A stretch of 64,000 nucleotides of DNA. Origin: Sepiola atlantica. Taxonomy: Eukaryota > Mollusca > Cephalopoda > Sepiida > Sepiolidae. Where the stretch lies: contig OY744517.1 in assembly GCA_963556195.1 (NCBI GenBank), positions 145,062,382 through 145,126,381 of the forward strand. The letters are read 5' to 3'. This document shows, piece by piece, positions 1 to 9,060 of the stretch (position 1 is the stretch's first letter; each line of letters starts with the position of its first letter). Made by a program: the position numbers and the translations under genes. Below the pieces are notes generated by a model that did no database searches, was not told where the DNA came from, and worked only from the letters and a program-made list of their open reading frames with translations.

Positions 1-1284
1 CCATTTTTTGATTTAGTCTTTTCAAATTAATCTCTTATTTCATTTGTGTTTCTTTTGCCCGCCATTGTGAAAATGGCTGCTAAAATGTCTGATCTGTGTT
101 TTTTTTCTTTTCTGTTATATTTTGGGCCTCATGGCCTTTTCTGTTGCTCTTCTTCAAGAAGTCGTTGCGTCTGTTTTTTCTTTCAACTATTGTTTTTCGT
201 TTATTTGATAATCTCTTTTCTTATTTCAAAGATTATCTTGAGCTCTTGTGTGTGGACGGCCAAGAAAAGCTGCATCTTGTAATTCTCAAGTATGCACATC
301 TGTGCAATCTGTGTATGAGTAGCTAACTGTGCAGGCGTGGTTTACTTCTCATGCTCACTTGAATGCGTGTGCATTGTATACATGTGAATATTTGTATTGG
401 CTGTTGAGGATATATGTGCTTCTGTATGTGTACACGTGTTATCACTTTGTAATTATATGTATGCTTGTTTGTATGCACATTCGTATATAATTGTATACAT
501 GCATGAGTATATATTTATGCACACATATATAATACATTTTATTGTAAGACATCGCTGATTTATTTATTTGTTTGTTATGCCTCATTGGGCATCTCCCCTT
601 TAACTATCTTCTCAATTCAACTGTTAAAAAAAAAAAAGATCAAACTCTTAGTACAGTATCGATATCCAGATCAAATTCTGTTAAATATTTCATTTGATAA
701 CTCTCAAAAGTGCCCCCTCAATTTCTCCCTCTGAATTCATCCAACCTCATCTTAAACTGATCCACACTATTGCTGTTCTTGATCTGATCTGGCAACTTAT
801 TCCAAAAACATTACGGCTGATGTTTCATGTCTGTCTATGATAAAATCAAAACAATAGAATACATAAATTTGTAACTAAGTGTTTTTTGTGCAAAAATCAT
901 GGGAAGAAAATATTTTTTCACATTGGCGATAGCATTACAAAAGAAAAAAAAATCATGATGATGATCATGATTTTCTATTTAAGATGCTGCAAGTGTTCTG
1001 GACTCCGGTGTGGACAACACCAGACAATATCTCGCACCTGCTCTCCATGTGACTTAATATCAGTTTGATATCAATCAAGGGTTGATATCAGTCATGTTGC
1101 ATGCAGTCAAATCTCTTCTTACGCGCATAACCTAGGTCTTCCTCAGTCTACCACGCTCTCTAGTGCTTGGGGTATTCAGGCGTGTTATGGAGTTGATGCA
1201 AGAGGTGGCACACTGTACATGGCGAAACCACCTTAGATGCAGAGAAAGATAATTGACAAAGATAAGGAAAGGCAAAGAGGAATA
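1..1284. other. Unassigned AT-rich sequence
   Basis: No gene, RNA or clear repeat copy is recognised here. Short open frames near the left edge are T-rich and low in complexity and look non-coding. Positions 350-540 are loosely TG/TA-rich. Around 720-830 there is a somewhat more complex stretch that could be an old LINE fragment read on the minus strand, but I could not confirm it. Confidence 0.5.
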
Positions 1285-1285
1285 T

Positions 1286-1685
1286 GTATTATTTAGATTA
1301 TTCTCATCTTGGTTGTTATTTTCACAATGTTTTGGCCGTTCACGTGTATCTTGTCAAACTCGGCTATCCACATGGACATGTGGTGCAACGGATAAAGGTG
1401 TTAAGTAACAATCAATTTTAATTGACAGTCTTCTGGCTGTTGAAGGTTCAATCCTCACTACAGGCGATACTAAGAATAAAATAAAAATTATTTATGACCT
1501 CTATCCGGTCATGACTGACGGAACAAGAATAATCTACTACCGTGGATTAAGTAAAGAGTTCAGTTCAAAATTCCATATAGATTCCCAAGTTCGACAAGAT
1601 GCACCTGAAGGTCCGAGGTTACATCAGTCAAAACATTGTGAGAATAACATCCAAGATGAGAATAGTAGTAGCCTAAATAATACAA
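1286..1685 (+). repeat. Foldback repeat family F, copy 1, with tRNA-like core
   Basis: Arms at about 1286-1363 and 1588-1685 are inverted copies of each other: the left arm reads TTCTCATCTTGGTTGTTATT, and the right arm carries its complement near 1650. The core contains a B-box-like GGTTCAATCCT at about 1446 and a conserved block (ACTGACGGAACAAGAAT) near 1512. The same arms and core recur at 23735-24150 in opposite orientation. Arms recur at 12955-13240, and a single arm at 49847-49945. It looks like a non-autonomous inverted-repeat element; the superfamily is unknown. Confidence 0.7.
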
Positions 1686-1719
1686 ATTATCATTCTTAAT
1701 CTAAAAAATTCCGAAACAG

Positions 1720-1721
<2 letters not shown>

Positions 1722-1765
<44 letters not shown>

Positions 1766-1784
1766 ATATATATATATATATATA
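1722..1784. repeat. (TA)n microsatellite
   Basis: An almost pure TA run with one C interruption. It directly abuts the palindromic element that starts at 1784, as (TA)n does for many elements in this window. Confidence 0.95.
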
Positions 1785-1997
1785 ATGTTTGTATTACAGA
1801 AGATCAGAACAACATCGGTACCGTCGGTTTCAAATCTGAACAAAGGGGACTTATAAAAGGCCTCTTTACCGGACTCTCTTCAGAGACATAAACAAAAGTT
1901 GAAGAGAGTCTGGTCAGAGAGGTCTTTTATAAGTCCCCATTGTTAGGATTTGAAACTGACTATCGATGTTGTTCTGATCTTCTGTAATACAAACATT
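1784..1997. mobile_element. Palindromic foldback MITE
   Basis: Two arms of about 97 bases (about 1785-1883 and 1901-1997) are inverted complements separated by about 17 bases. The outer arm reads TGTTTGTATTACAGAAGATC and its complement closes the element. Arm similarity is high, with only scattered mismatches and small gaps. A transcript would fold into one long hairpin. There is no coding capacity. It is probably a MITE of a DNA transposon; the family is not recognised. Confidence 0.8.
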
Positions 1998-2148
1998 AAT
2001 AAACATTACAATCTTATTTCTTAATCGAGCACGCTGCTGGGGTTCTCTCCCACTAACCTTACATATGTATACATTTAAAAAAAAAAAATAATAATTATCC
2101 ACAGACATGTGATTCGTCGTCTTACAACATACATACATATATATATAT

Positions 2149-2531
2149 AGGGTGGGCAAAAATAAGGGTCCTATTTTAAAAAATTCATAACTTTTTTATT
2201 TATTGATTTAAAAAAAAATTTTTTTTATAATAAGTAAAGGATCCCTTCCGAAGCAAGCATGAGCCGTATTAGCCCTAAGGAATGTACCCTCATTTAGAAA
2301 ACATTATTTTTGCTTAAAAAACTCAAAACAGTGTAAAAAACAATACTTTAGTTTTTGTAAGTTTTAAGAAGTGTTTTTCGGCTAAAATTTGTTTTGTTTA
2401 TTTCAAAAAATCTCGGAAGGGTCAGTCTACACACACATAAAGTTTGGTGAGTTTAACTTTTATTTTGTGGAAGTTATTCAAATTCAAGTTATTCAAATTT
2501 AAAGATAGGACCCTTATTTTGGCCCACCCTG
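2149..2531. mobile_element. Mariner-type MITE (element I)
   Basis: The ends are inverted repeats: AGGGTGGGCAAAAATAAGG on the left, and on the right the complement of CAGGGTGGGCCAAAATAAGG. About 25 bases match, and both sides are flanked by TA inside TA-rich DNA. CAGGGTG-type ends and TA targets are typical of Tc1/mariner elements. The 383-bp interior is AT-rich with no recognisable transposase, so the element is non-autonomous. Confidence 0.85.
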
Positions 2532-2989
2532 TATATATATACATATATTGCAATCAAAGGTGTCAGCTTTACTTTTACCATATTTAAAGTTGTGTGTGTT
2601 ATTAAATTGCGCAACCTTACACGAGTAAACCATTGATTGGTGCCTTTTCTTTCTTTCCGTTTTTCTAGCATCATTTTTGGCACCTGACCAATTATATGAT
2701 TGTTCCTGGGTCAATGGAATCTTTCTTTCAAGACCTACTTTGTTTTTATTTACGTTTTTAACAGAGCACACATTCCTTCCAGAATTAACCTTAAATACAT
2801 TTTGCTTTGCATAACTTTGAAAGAATTAACATTTTTCTTTTGCTTGTCTGATTATTTGATGTGCATTTCCTTTCAAATGAATTTGTTGGGGATTCTTCAC
2901 TTAAAGATGCGTGCATTCATACCCCTCCCCCTCCACCTTCATCGTTGAGTATTTTTATAGAGAGATACTTATCTGTTCCGATGGGTTCT
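2532..2989. other. Unassigned sequence
   Basis: AT-rich sequence with a short TA run at the left edge. The open frames on either strand are short and unrecognised. No element ends were found. Confidence 0.5.
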
Positions 2990-3255
2990 GTGCAGTTCTA
3001 GGAGGTCCACCCTCCCAGGCTTTGCCTCCCCTCTTTGGGGAGGAGTAAGTTTATTGCTTACTGCCTGAGGCGCCCCTACGGGGAAATGCCGACGGGGCTG
3101 CCCAGGCAATTTTTAATGGCCAGAGTGCTCATCTACTCGGGCGCTGGCTTTTCAAGTCCCACTTTCCCGACCCGACCTTGAGTCACATCTTACCTTGTTG
3201 GAGTAAGATAAAACTGGCCTTGTGCCTAACCTCCTGGAGAGGAGGTAAATAAAGA
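2990..3255. repeat. GC-rich unclassified repeat-like segment
   Basis: About 265 bases much richer in G+C than the surroundings, with short inverted blocks (CCTCCC against GGGGAGG, near 3026-3045). It ends in an AATAAA-like TAAATAAAGATAC. It could be a SINE or the 3' end of a retroelement. No second copy was found in this window, so the class is open. Confidence 0.35.
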
Positions 3256-3257
3256 TA

Positions 3258-3409
3258 CTATGTGACCTGTTGAGCCCTCATTCAGCTCGGATTTAATTGT
3301 TTAAATTAGGAAAAAGTGAGTTTGCAAAGCCAGTTAAATATATAAAAAAAGACAAAATCCAAAATGCTCTCTATATATCTCCTCTTTCTCTTTACAGCTA
3401 CGTGTTAAA
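3258..3409 (+). repeat. Repeat G copy A, left part (interrupted)
   Basis: It matches 63018-63235 over most of its length, including the shared AAGTTTGCAAAGC...AGTTAAA...AAAGACAAAATCC block. This copy is split: its right part continues at 4356-4460 after an inserted segment flanked by direct repeats. The family is not recognised. Confidence 0.65.
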
Positions 3410-3439
3410 TAATATTATTACCTCTGGTGATAAAGAAAG

Positions 3440-3517
3440 AGAATGGCAGTCCTACAGCTGCCTACTATATAACTGTAACGTTAGTTATATAGTAGGCAGA
3501 TGTAGGACTGCCATTCT
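3440..3517. repeat. Near-perfect hairpin
   Basis: Arms 3440-3473 and 3484-3517 (34 bases each) pair with one mismatch. The core reads GGCAGTCCTACAG and its complement. The short loop contains TAACGTTA. It lies at the left end of the inserted element and is followed by a T14 run. It may be an element terminus or a small-RNA-like hairpin. Confidence 0.85.
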
Positions 3518-3629
3518 TTTTTTTTTTTTTCCTCTGTTTTTGAATAAAACGAGCCGTGCTTGCATGCGTGTGTGGTCCCCCTCTGTATGTGACTCGATGT
3601 GGCGAGTGTAAAATGCAATAAATTTATGC

Positions 3630-4135
3630 AATTTGGGGCATTTTTTACCCCCTGGGGGCGCGAACCAGAATTTTTCTGAGGTCAAGGATGCTCATTTTAT
3701 ATCCGGAACAATTGCCTCTACATTTTGGCCAAGTTTCAGAAAAATTGAATGGATGGATCAAATGTTATGGTAGTAAAGGGTCATTATTTTGCCATTTTGG
3801 GGGCTTTTGACCCCCTGGGGGCGCGAACCAGATTTTTTCCAAGGTCAGTGGTACTTATTTTCTATTAGGAACAATTGCCTCCACATTTTGTCCAAGTTTC
3901 AGAGAAATTGAATGGATGGATGAAAAGTTATGGGGCAAAAAATGTCATTTTTTGATATTTCGGGGCCTTTTGACCCCCTGGGTGGGTGGGGGGGCTAACC
4001 AGATTTTATTTAAAATATCGGGGAATGTCACTTTCTAACCTGATCAAAGTTACAACTTCATGCAAAATTTCAGAGAAATCTAATGTATGGTTGCCGAGAA
4101 AAATCGGGACGGACGGACATGCCTCAAAACATAAG
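3630..4135. repeat. Tandem repeat, about 160 bp x 3
   Basis: Three diverged units share the order: CCCCCTGGG, a GCGCGAACCAGA-like block, GGTCA, AACAATTGCCT, CAAGTTTCAGA and GAATGGATGGAT. Unit starts lie near 3639, 3795 and 3960. The last unit diverges most and ends in GGACGGACGGACATG before a 20-base C run. Similar phrases occur in many invertebrate repeats by general knowledge. No coding role is seen. Confidence 0.8.
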
Positions 4136-4355
4136 CCCCCCCCCCCCCCCCCCCCGATTTTATAAATCGGGAGACCAATAAGATACGGGTGAATGTGACC
4201 GAGGTCTGATGCCGTTAGTGCCAATCTTAAGTTTACCATTACCATTGATGCATTCACTTGTTAGTACGTTCGCGCACACTTTCTTTCTTCCTCATAGCTC
4301 TGTTGTCTCCCTTTGTAGACTGTATTCATCGCCGCTCAAGTATACATTTCCTTTT

Positions 4356-4460
4356 TAATATTATTACCTCTGGTGATATTCTCTTTTGTATATAATGGAC
4401 TATTCAAATAAAATATTTTTTACTTTATTACCTTCAACTATTAACAGTGCTGGAAACGAG
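4356..4460 (+). repeat. Repeat G copy A, right part
   Basis: It resumes the repeat-G match to 63160-63230 (TTTTGT.TATAATG.ACTATTC and CTATTAACAGT against CTGTTAATAG). Its first 23 bases are the duplicated target of the neighbouring insertion. Confidence 0.6.
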
Positions 4461-4611
4461 TGTGATAGATACCATATAAAATAAAAGTGAGGGGGGGGGA
4501 TCAAACAACAGGGGGAGCGAGTGATATAAATATCGACCACTTATTTTTCCCTCCCATTTCGCCAAAGTAAAAAAAAATCAAGATAAGAATAAATGTAAAA
4601 AAATTTTTCAT

Positions 4612-4675
4612 CCTCAGTTAAGAATCGAACTCTGAATTGCATCTTAGTAGGCTGGAATCTTACCGATTTGGCGTT
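4612..4675 (-). repeat. tRNA-like sequence (degraded)
   Basis: On the minus strand there is an A-box-like stretch (AAATCGGTAAGATTC) and a B-box-like GAGTTCGATTC at tRNA-like spacing. The acceptor stem does not pair well and the context is repetitive. It is more likely a tRNA-derived SINE head or pseudogene than a working tRNA. Confidence 0.4.
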
Positions 4676-4962
4676 TAAAATATGTACCTTTTGTTAACAA
4701 AAGTTTATAGTCAAAGAAATAGATTTACTTTATATATGAGATTAAAATTAAAAAAAATGAATTCCAGTTACAGATCAAAATATTGGAGAGTTGAAGACTT
4801 CAGTATTTTTAGATACATGTGCGTTATGACTCTTAGATTAAAAAATAGCAGAACGGCATTGCTAATCAAACTAGTTTTTAATTCTAATTATCAACTAGTG
4901 TACACACTTCGTAAAAAATGACAGAAAAAAAGTTATGCTTCGCTAGTGTTCGCACTAATATT

Positions 4963-5045
4963 CATATAAAATCATAGAATTATGTCAGTAATTTAATTTT
5001 CATATATAAATTATCATTTCTGATGACCTAAAGAGAAAAAACACC
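4963..5045 (+). repeat. Dispersed repeat J, copy 1
   Basis: About 80 bases match 14983-15090 in the opposite orientation: both contain ATATAAAATCATAGAATTAT, a TATATAAATTAT block and TCATTTCTGATGA. It is non-coding and of unknown family. Confidence 0.65.
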
Positions 5046-5202
5046 TACCGTTGACTTTTTATTTAGAGAGGATTTCTTTCCAAATTCATTTCAGACAGCG
5101 GGGCTTGTCTGACTTCTAATGCTTTAAAAAAAATTTATTTTTAATTTCAATAGGATAATTAAGGACTGAACTAAAGGAACAGAATGCGACTCATTTCTTA
5201 TT

Positions 5203-5886
5203 ACCTAATGAAAAAAAAATCAACCATTGACTGCTTTTTAAGAAAAATTTTGGTGCTTTTTTACATTAGGACCCGCACTAAAAGTGCCTCGGCATCGGTA
5301 CTTTACAGATGTTTACGTAAAACGCCGGACAGTGCCGAATGAAAAATCTGTTGACTTACCTACGTTCAAAAAAGCACAAACGAGGTAGGATTTACAAGTG
5401 GAGGAAAAAACAAGCAAAGAAATGACAGCAAAAAATTTTGTATGAAATAAATATTTACTTTTTAACGAAGAAATAAATGATTCAAACAAGTGTTTAAATT
5501 AAAAAGTTAATCAAGTATTGTTTTTTTAAATTTTACGAAAATTATTTTTTTTTTTTACTGATTATTATTATTATTGCTTTCGTTAGGGTTTGGGCAGGGT
5601 TAGGAATTAGGGTTAGTGCAGGGTTAGGAATCAGAGTTAGGGTTTGGTCAGTCTCATTTGCAGCCGTCAAAAATTCAGTTATCAAGTTTAGATGTCGTCT
5701 GCTTATTCATTTCAATCAGTTATTCATTTCCTCGCAGTTTCATTGACTAACTGCTTCGGGGCTTACGGACGTTTTACATAAAACGTCAGAAAGCACCAAC
5801 GCCGATGGACTTTTACCGCGGGTCCCAATCTAACAAAGTACCAAAATTTCTGCCGGAAGCAAACTTTTTTTTTTTTGTAACAGGAC
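5203..5886. mobile_element. Inverted-repeat element with telomere-like interior
   Basis: The ends are inverted repeats of about 100 bases. On the left, AAATTTTGGTGCTTTTTTAC and ACCCGC are followed by a CGGCATCGGTACTTT-like block and TTACGTAAAACGCC. The right end (about 5762-5880) is the complement of a close relative. The left edge is less clear than the right, which abuts (TA)n. There is no coding capacity. The interior holds a degenerate TTAGGG array. The class is unknown; the length (about 680 bp) suits a MITE. Confidence 0.7.
5583..5652 (+). repeat. Degenerate telomere-like (TTAGGG) array
   Basis: Several GTTAGGGTTTGG, GGGTTAGG and TTAGGGTTAGTG variants occur in about 70 bases, all G-rich on the plus strand. 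It lies in the middle of the inverted-repeat element at 5203-5886. Short and imperfect, it is an interstitial telomere-like sequence and not a chromosome end. Confidence 0.75.
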
Positions 5887-5887
5887 G

Positions 5888-6650
5888 GGTATATATATAT
5901 ATATTTACAAATAAATACACATTGCTTTTTATTATAGAGTGGAGGATTATTAATTTTATTATCATGCCTTTCTAATATCTATCTTCTGGCTAAATTATAT
6001 TTTTTTTACATACATATATCTTAAATTATTTGCACTTACAGATCAGTATAAAATACATTAGATCTAAGCTCTTTATATGTTTGTTTGATTTCTGTTTTGT
6101 ATCCTCTTGTATTTTTGTGTTACTCTGTCAATCAATACACTTAGCAGCAGCAGCAGCAGCAGTAGCAGGTGTGTGAAGTTCACTCTTCCTCTAATTCTTT
6201 TACACCTCCCTGTGAAATACTGACCACTTCAAATTCAAACAGAAAAGCTGATAATGAAATTCTGATTTAAAAATGACCCAAGTTAAAAGCACTTAAATAC
6301 ACTGGTGGTGACTTTTTTTAAAGCAGTGCATGATTTTCATACTTTCTCGAAGTTGTTTTGGTCTGAAAAAGTTACTTACTAAAGCTGGAATATATTATCT
6401 TAAAACTACCATGGCTTATTTGAGTGTTTCCATATACTCCTCTCTCTCTCTCTCTCTCCTATAAATAATGAGAGAGAGGGAGAGAAATCTCACCGATGAA
6501 AGACTTATTTTAATAAATTTTGTAAATATACCCCCCCCCCCCTCTCCATTTTTCTTCTAAGATTTTTTTTTTTAAGAAATTCTTTTTACTGTGAATTTTA
6601 TATTGTGGTATGTATCATATACAAAATGTTTTTTCTGTTTGTTATTTTAC
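5888..6650. other. Unassigned sequence with simple repeats
   Basis: It contains a (TA)n run at 5888-5903, a CAG-rich run at about 6144-6165, a TC run at about 6440-6458 followed by a GA run that can pair with it (6467-6484), and a C run near 6531-6542. No gene or element ends are seen. Confidence 0.6.
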
Positions 6651-6654
6651 TGCT

Positions 6655-7015
6655 TATCAAGGGTTAAAGAGATTGTCATTGGGCAATGAACACCACCACT
6701 AGAGGATTGGAAACAATGGGTGGAATGGGCAGAAGATTAATCAAGAGGAATTGATTATCCAAGAGGACTTGAAGACGACCATGTTGTAGTCAGCTGAGAA
6801 ACACCCTCATGGTATTTTGTTCCACAGATAGGATGTTCTAAGAAAGAAACTTTGTTCATGGAAGTTCCGTTTGGTTTTTGGAACAGAGAGAGAGGAAAGT
6901 TCTTTGCTGTGGTTGTAGCTAGGCGAGTTCTTGCTGCGAATGTTTTGTTTGAAATCCGATCTACAGTGTATTTCAATTTGTAATTACAGAGTTTCACTGC
7001 TGTCAAGACTTGTAA
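6655..7015 (-). pseudogene. LINE reverse transcriptase 3' fragment, subfamily B
   Basis: Read on the minus strand, the frame at 7006-6755 contains SMNKVSFLEHPICG and a following tail. This aligns with the extreme C-terminus of the Jockey/CR1-type RT seen best at 10660-11259. Subfamily B copies also occur at 8395-9060, 17325-17690 and 33340-33535. Only the last 80-110 codons remain, as expected for a 5'-truncated insertion. It has no RT catalytic core and cannot function. Confidence 0.65.
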
Positions 7016-7539
7016 TGAATGGTGATTGTTTTACCGTTATAATGTTTCATTTGAAATAAATAGAAGTACAAAAAAAAGAACTAAGAAATCTGAGTAGGTT
7101 TTGGTGGATGGGGGGAAAAAACTAGTTATAAAAAAATGGAGATGGTGATTAAGAATCAGCACTTTTTTGCAAGAGTTAAGAGTTGGAGTTGATAGACCCC
7201 CCCCCCCCGACCAAGTACACTTCCGTTTAGAATTACATGTACATATGTTTTTAAAAGAATTTATTGGAAAGAAATAATTTACTTGTCCATATCTAACATT
7301 AAGCAAAATAAAACAATTATCAAAATATTATTTGTTTATTCAATTAAATTCTGTAGTAACATATATTGCATCGTTTATGCAATAAACCTCTCATAAAACA
7401 ATGGTTTATAATCGTCTGGTAGGGAGTTAGTGCCCCCTCCCCCTTTTTAAACCGAGGGAGCTTTTTTATTTATTTTTTTTTGAGCAAATTTCCCTATTTC
7501 TGTTTGAGGGTGCATAATTGGCCTGATGGATACTGCTGC
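7016..7539. other. Unassigned sequence
   Basis: AT-rich, with a C run at about 7198-7209 and T-rich tracts. The 89-codon minus frame through it is low complexity and crosses the C run. I take it as non-coding. Confidence 0.5.
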
Positions 7540-7549
7540 TGACTATGGA

Positions 7550-7736
7550 ATCTATTGAATTTAGTAGCCAGTGCTCAGCTGTTTGACCAGTTGATCTCGA
7601 ACTAAATAGAAATGAGAAGCCAGAGATTTGCTATATAAGCAGGCTGGGATGCTCTATTTTACTTAGATGGCCAACTCTGTTCTGATTGGTTGCTAGTTAA
7701 TAAGTGGACATTCTAGTATATAAATATTGCTTCATT
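7550..7736 (+). repeat. CCAAT/TATA-bearing module Y, copy 1
   Basis: This segment carries CTGATTGGTTGCTAG (an inverted CCAAT box) and, about 35 bases on, TATAAATATTGCTTCATT. It matches 28403-28565 and, in reverse, 39137-39325. Its partner module X lies at about 8094-8150 in reverse orientation, and a LINE fragment sits between them. The promoter-like motifs suggest an old retroelement regulatory region, but that is inference. Confidence 0.65.
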
Positions 7737-8092
7737 TCTACCAAGCTGCAGTGTTGCATCCCTGTGCATGTTTTACAAGTACTTCCACGAAATGTCCAAT
7801 CAACTTACTGATCTTGTACTCCTTACCCACCCGACTAGCAGCAACATCCCACTCCTTCAGTGTAGAGGTTCTTAGAAGCCGGAAAATGCTCTATTCTGAA
7901 AGCTGCTTATCCTTGGAATCCCCTTCCTGCTCACTGTTTCCCCAACTGTACCAACATGCATAAATTGAAATGCAATGTGAACAAACATCTTGTTACACAT
8001 ACCAATTCCAGGTTCCCCCACTCCAATCTGTTCCCTATCACAGTAGCCCCTTATGCATCAGTGGCAATATGTCTTGTTTGGGGTAAAAAAGG
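7737..8092 (+). pseudogene. LINE RT 3' fragment, subfamily A (copy b)
   Basis: DNA and frame match the C-terminal end of the RT at 10660-11259: GTTGCATCCCTGTGCATGTT, a TTTACAAGTACTTCCAC block, and the 3' end CCTTATGCATCAGTGGCAAT ending TTTGGGGTAAA. The frame is broken and only the 3' untranslated end and last codons remain. It sits exactly between modules Y and X of another repeat, so it inserted into that repeat. Confidence 0.75.
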
Positions 8093-8093
8093 G

Positions 8094-8152
8094 TTTGTCT
8101 GTCAACTGGACACCAGTTGGAACTCTTATGCCTGTGTCATTTTGATTCTACA
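8094..8152 (-). repeat. Module X, copy 1 (reverse orientation)
   Basis: It is the reverse complement of module X at 28330-28402 and 39061-39136 (shared TCAACTG, CTTATGCCTG and GTCATTTTGATT blocks). With Y at 7550-7736 it forms the same Y/X order as the copy at 39 kb, split by the LINE insertion. Confidence 0.6.
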
Positions 8153-8394
8153 AAATCAATTTTACTGAGTTCAAATCGTATCAGATCAATTGTGCTCAAT
8201 TATATACCAATTCCATTGGGGGAAAAGGTATTAATCCTCAATTACCTTACCCCTCATTTCTAGCTACGGGTAGAAAAGTGATCGGTGACAATATGTATTT
8301 TATCGTCATTAAATGACCAAAAAGGCTTTTATAGACTGTAAAACTAACAATGTTTTTACTAATGATTTACCACTTATCAAAACTAGAAGCCACT

Positions 8395-9060
8395 CAAGGA
8401 TGGGATAATTGAGATGCATAAATTGTCAGTTGAATGATGAAGAATATTATGAGAGGATTTATGATAAGTATTTGACATAGGATTTAAAGATGATCATGTT
8501 GTAACCTGTAGGGAAGCAATCCTGTGTTAACTTCTTTACACAGATGGAAAGTTCTTGGAAAGAAACTCTGTTCATGGAAATTCCGTTTGATATTAGGAAC
8601 ACGAGGAAAAAGAAAGTTTTTTTGCAGTTTTGATAGGAAGACAAGTTCTTGCTGTGACTGTCTTACAAGGAGAAACCAGGAATTGGAGTTCAGCCGAGCA
8701 CTTTCCATGGAAATAACGATAGAATAAAGAAAGAGTAGTAACGTTTCTTCTGTGAGAAAGGGCTGTAGAGAATAGAGATCATCCCCCCACTAGATTGTGA
8801 AGTCGATTTTGTACTCTGTCAAGACTAAAAAGAGTGCTCTAAGTGGCATCTCTCTAGATGTGGCAACAGTACTCTATCTTAGGATGTATCTGACTCTTAT
8901 ATAGCTTGAGGATTGTATCAGTAGTTAGGTACTTATTGAAACGATAGAATGATCCAACCATTTTGTCCAGCAACCTTAGCAACAGATTGGATATAAAGCT
9001 TTCATTTTAGGTCTCCAGTGAAAGTCAATCCTACAAGCTTATCTAAACAAACGTTTGCTC
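8395..9060 (-). pseudogene. LINE RT 3' fragment, subfamily B (copy c)
   Basis: On the minus strand the end region repeats the subfamily-B C-terminus (frame through 8459-8644 with NGISMNRVSFQELSICVKK). Further upstream (8800-8900) sequence equivalent to the DKVQKRVVNLI and CMEYCCHIWAG region of the 11-kb copy is visible only with frameshifts. It extends upstream to about 9055, longer than most B copies. It is dead. Confidence 0.65.

Larger units (their letters stand above)
3410..4378. mobile_element. Inserted element flanked by 23-bp direct repeats
   Basis: The 23-base string at 3410-3432 (begins TAATATTATTACC, ends GGTGATA) is repeated exactly at 4356-4378. The flanks join up as one repeat-G copy once the intervening DNA is removed. 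The roughly 923-bp insert starts with a strong hairpin (3440-3517) and contains three units of a tandem repeat (about 3630-4135), a C run (4136-4155) and about 200 bases of tail ending in T5. There is no coding sequence. A 23-bp duplication is long for a cut-and-paste element and would better fit a retroposition-like insertion. The family is unknown. Confidence 0.75.

Noticed and set aside
46..326. Two overlapping plus-strand open frames of 76-78 codons
   Set aside because: F/S/L-rich low-complexity translation of T-rich DNA, no motif, both frames open through the same stretch.
3297..3611. 104-codon plus-strand open frame
   Set aside because: It crosses the repeat G boundary, the 23-bp duplication, the hairpin and a T14 run, so it is chance.
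3630..4135. CRISPR-like array
   Set aside because: Three diverged ~160-bp units with no short exact repeats or unique spacers; eukaryotic context.
5583..5652. Chromosome end or telomere
   Set aside because: Too short and degenerate, and enclosed by the inverted repeats of an element.
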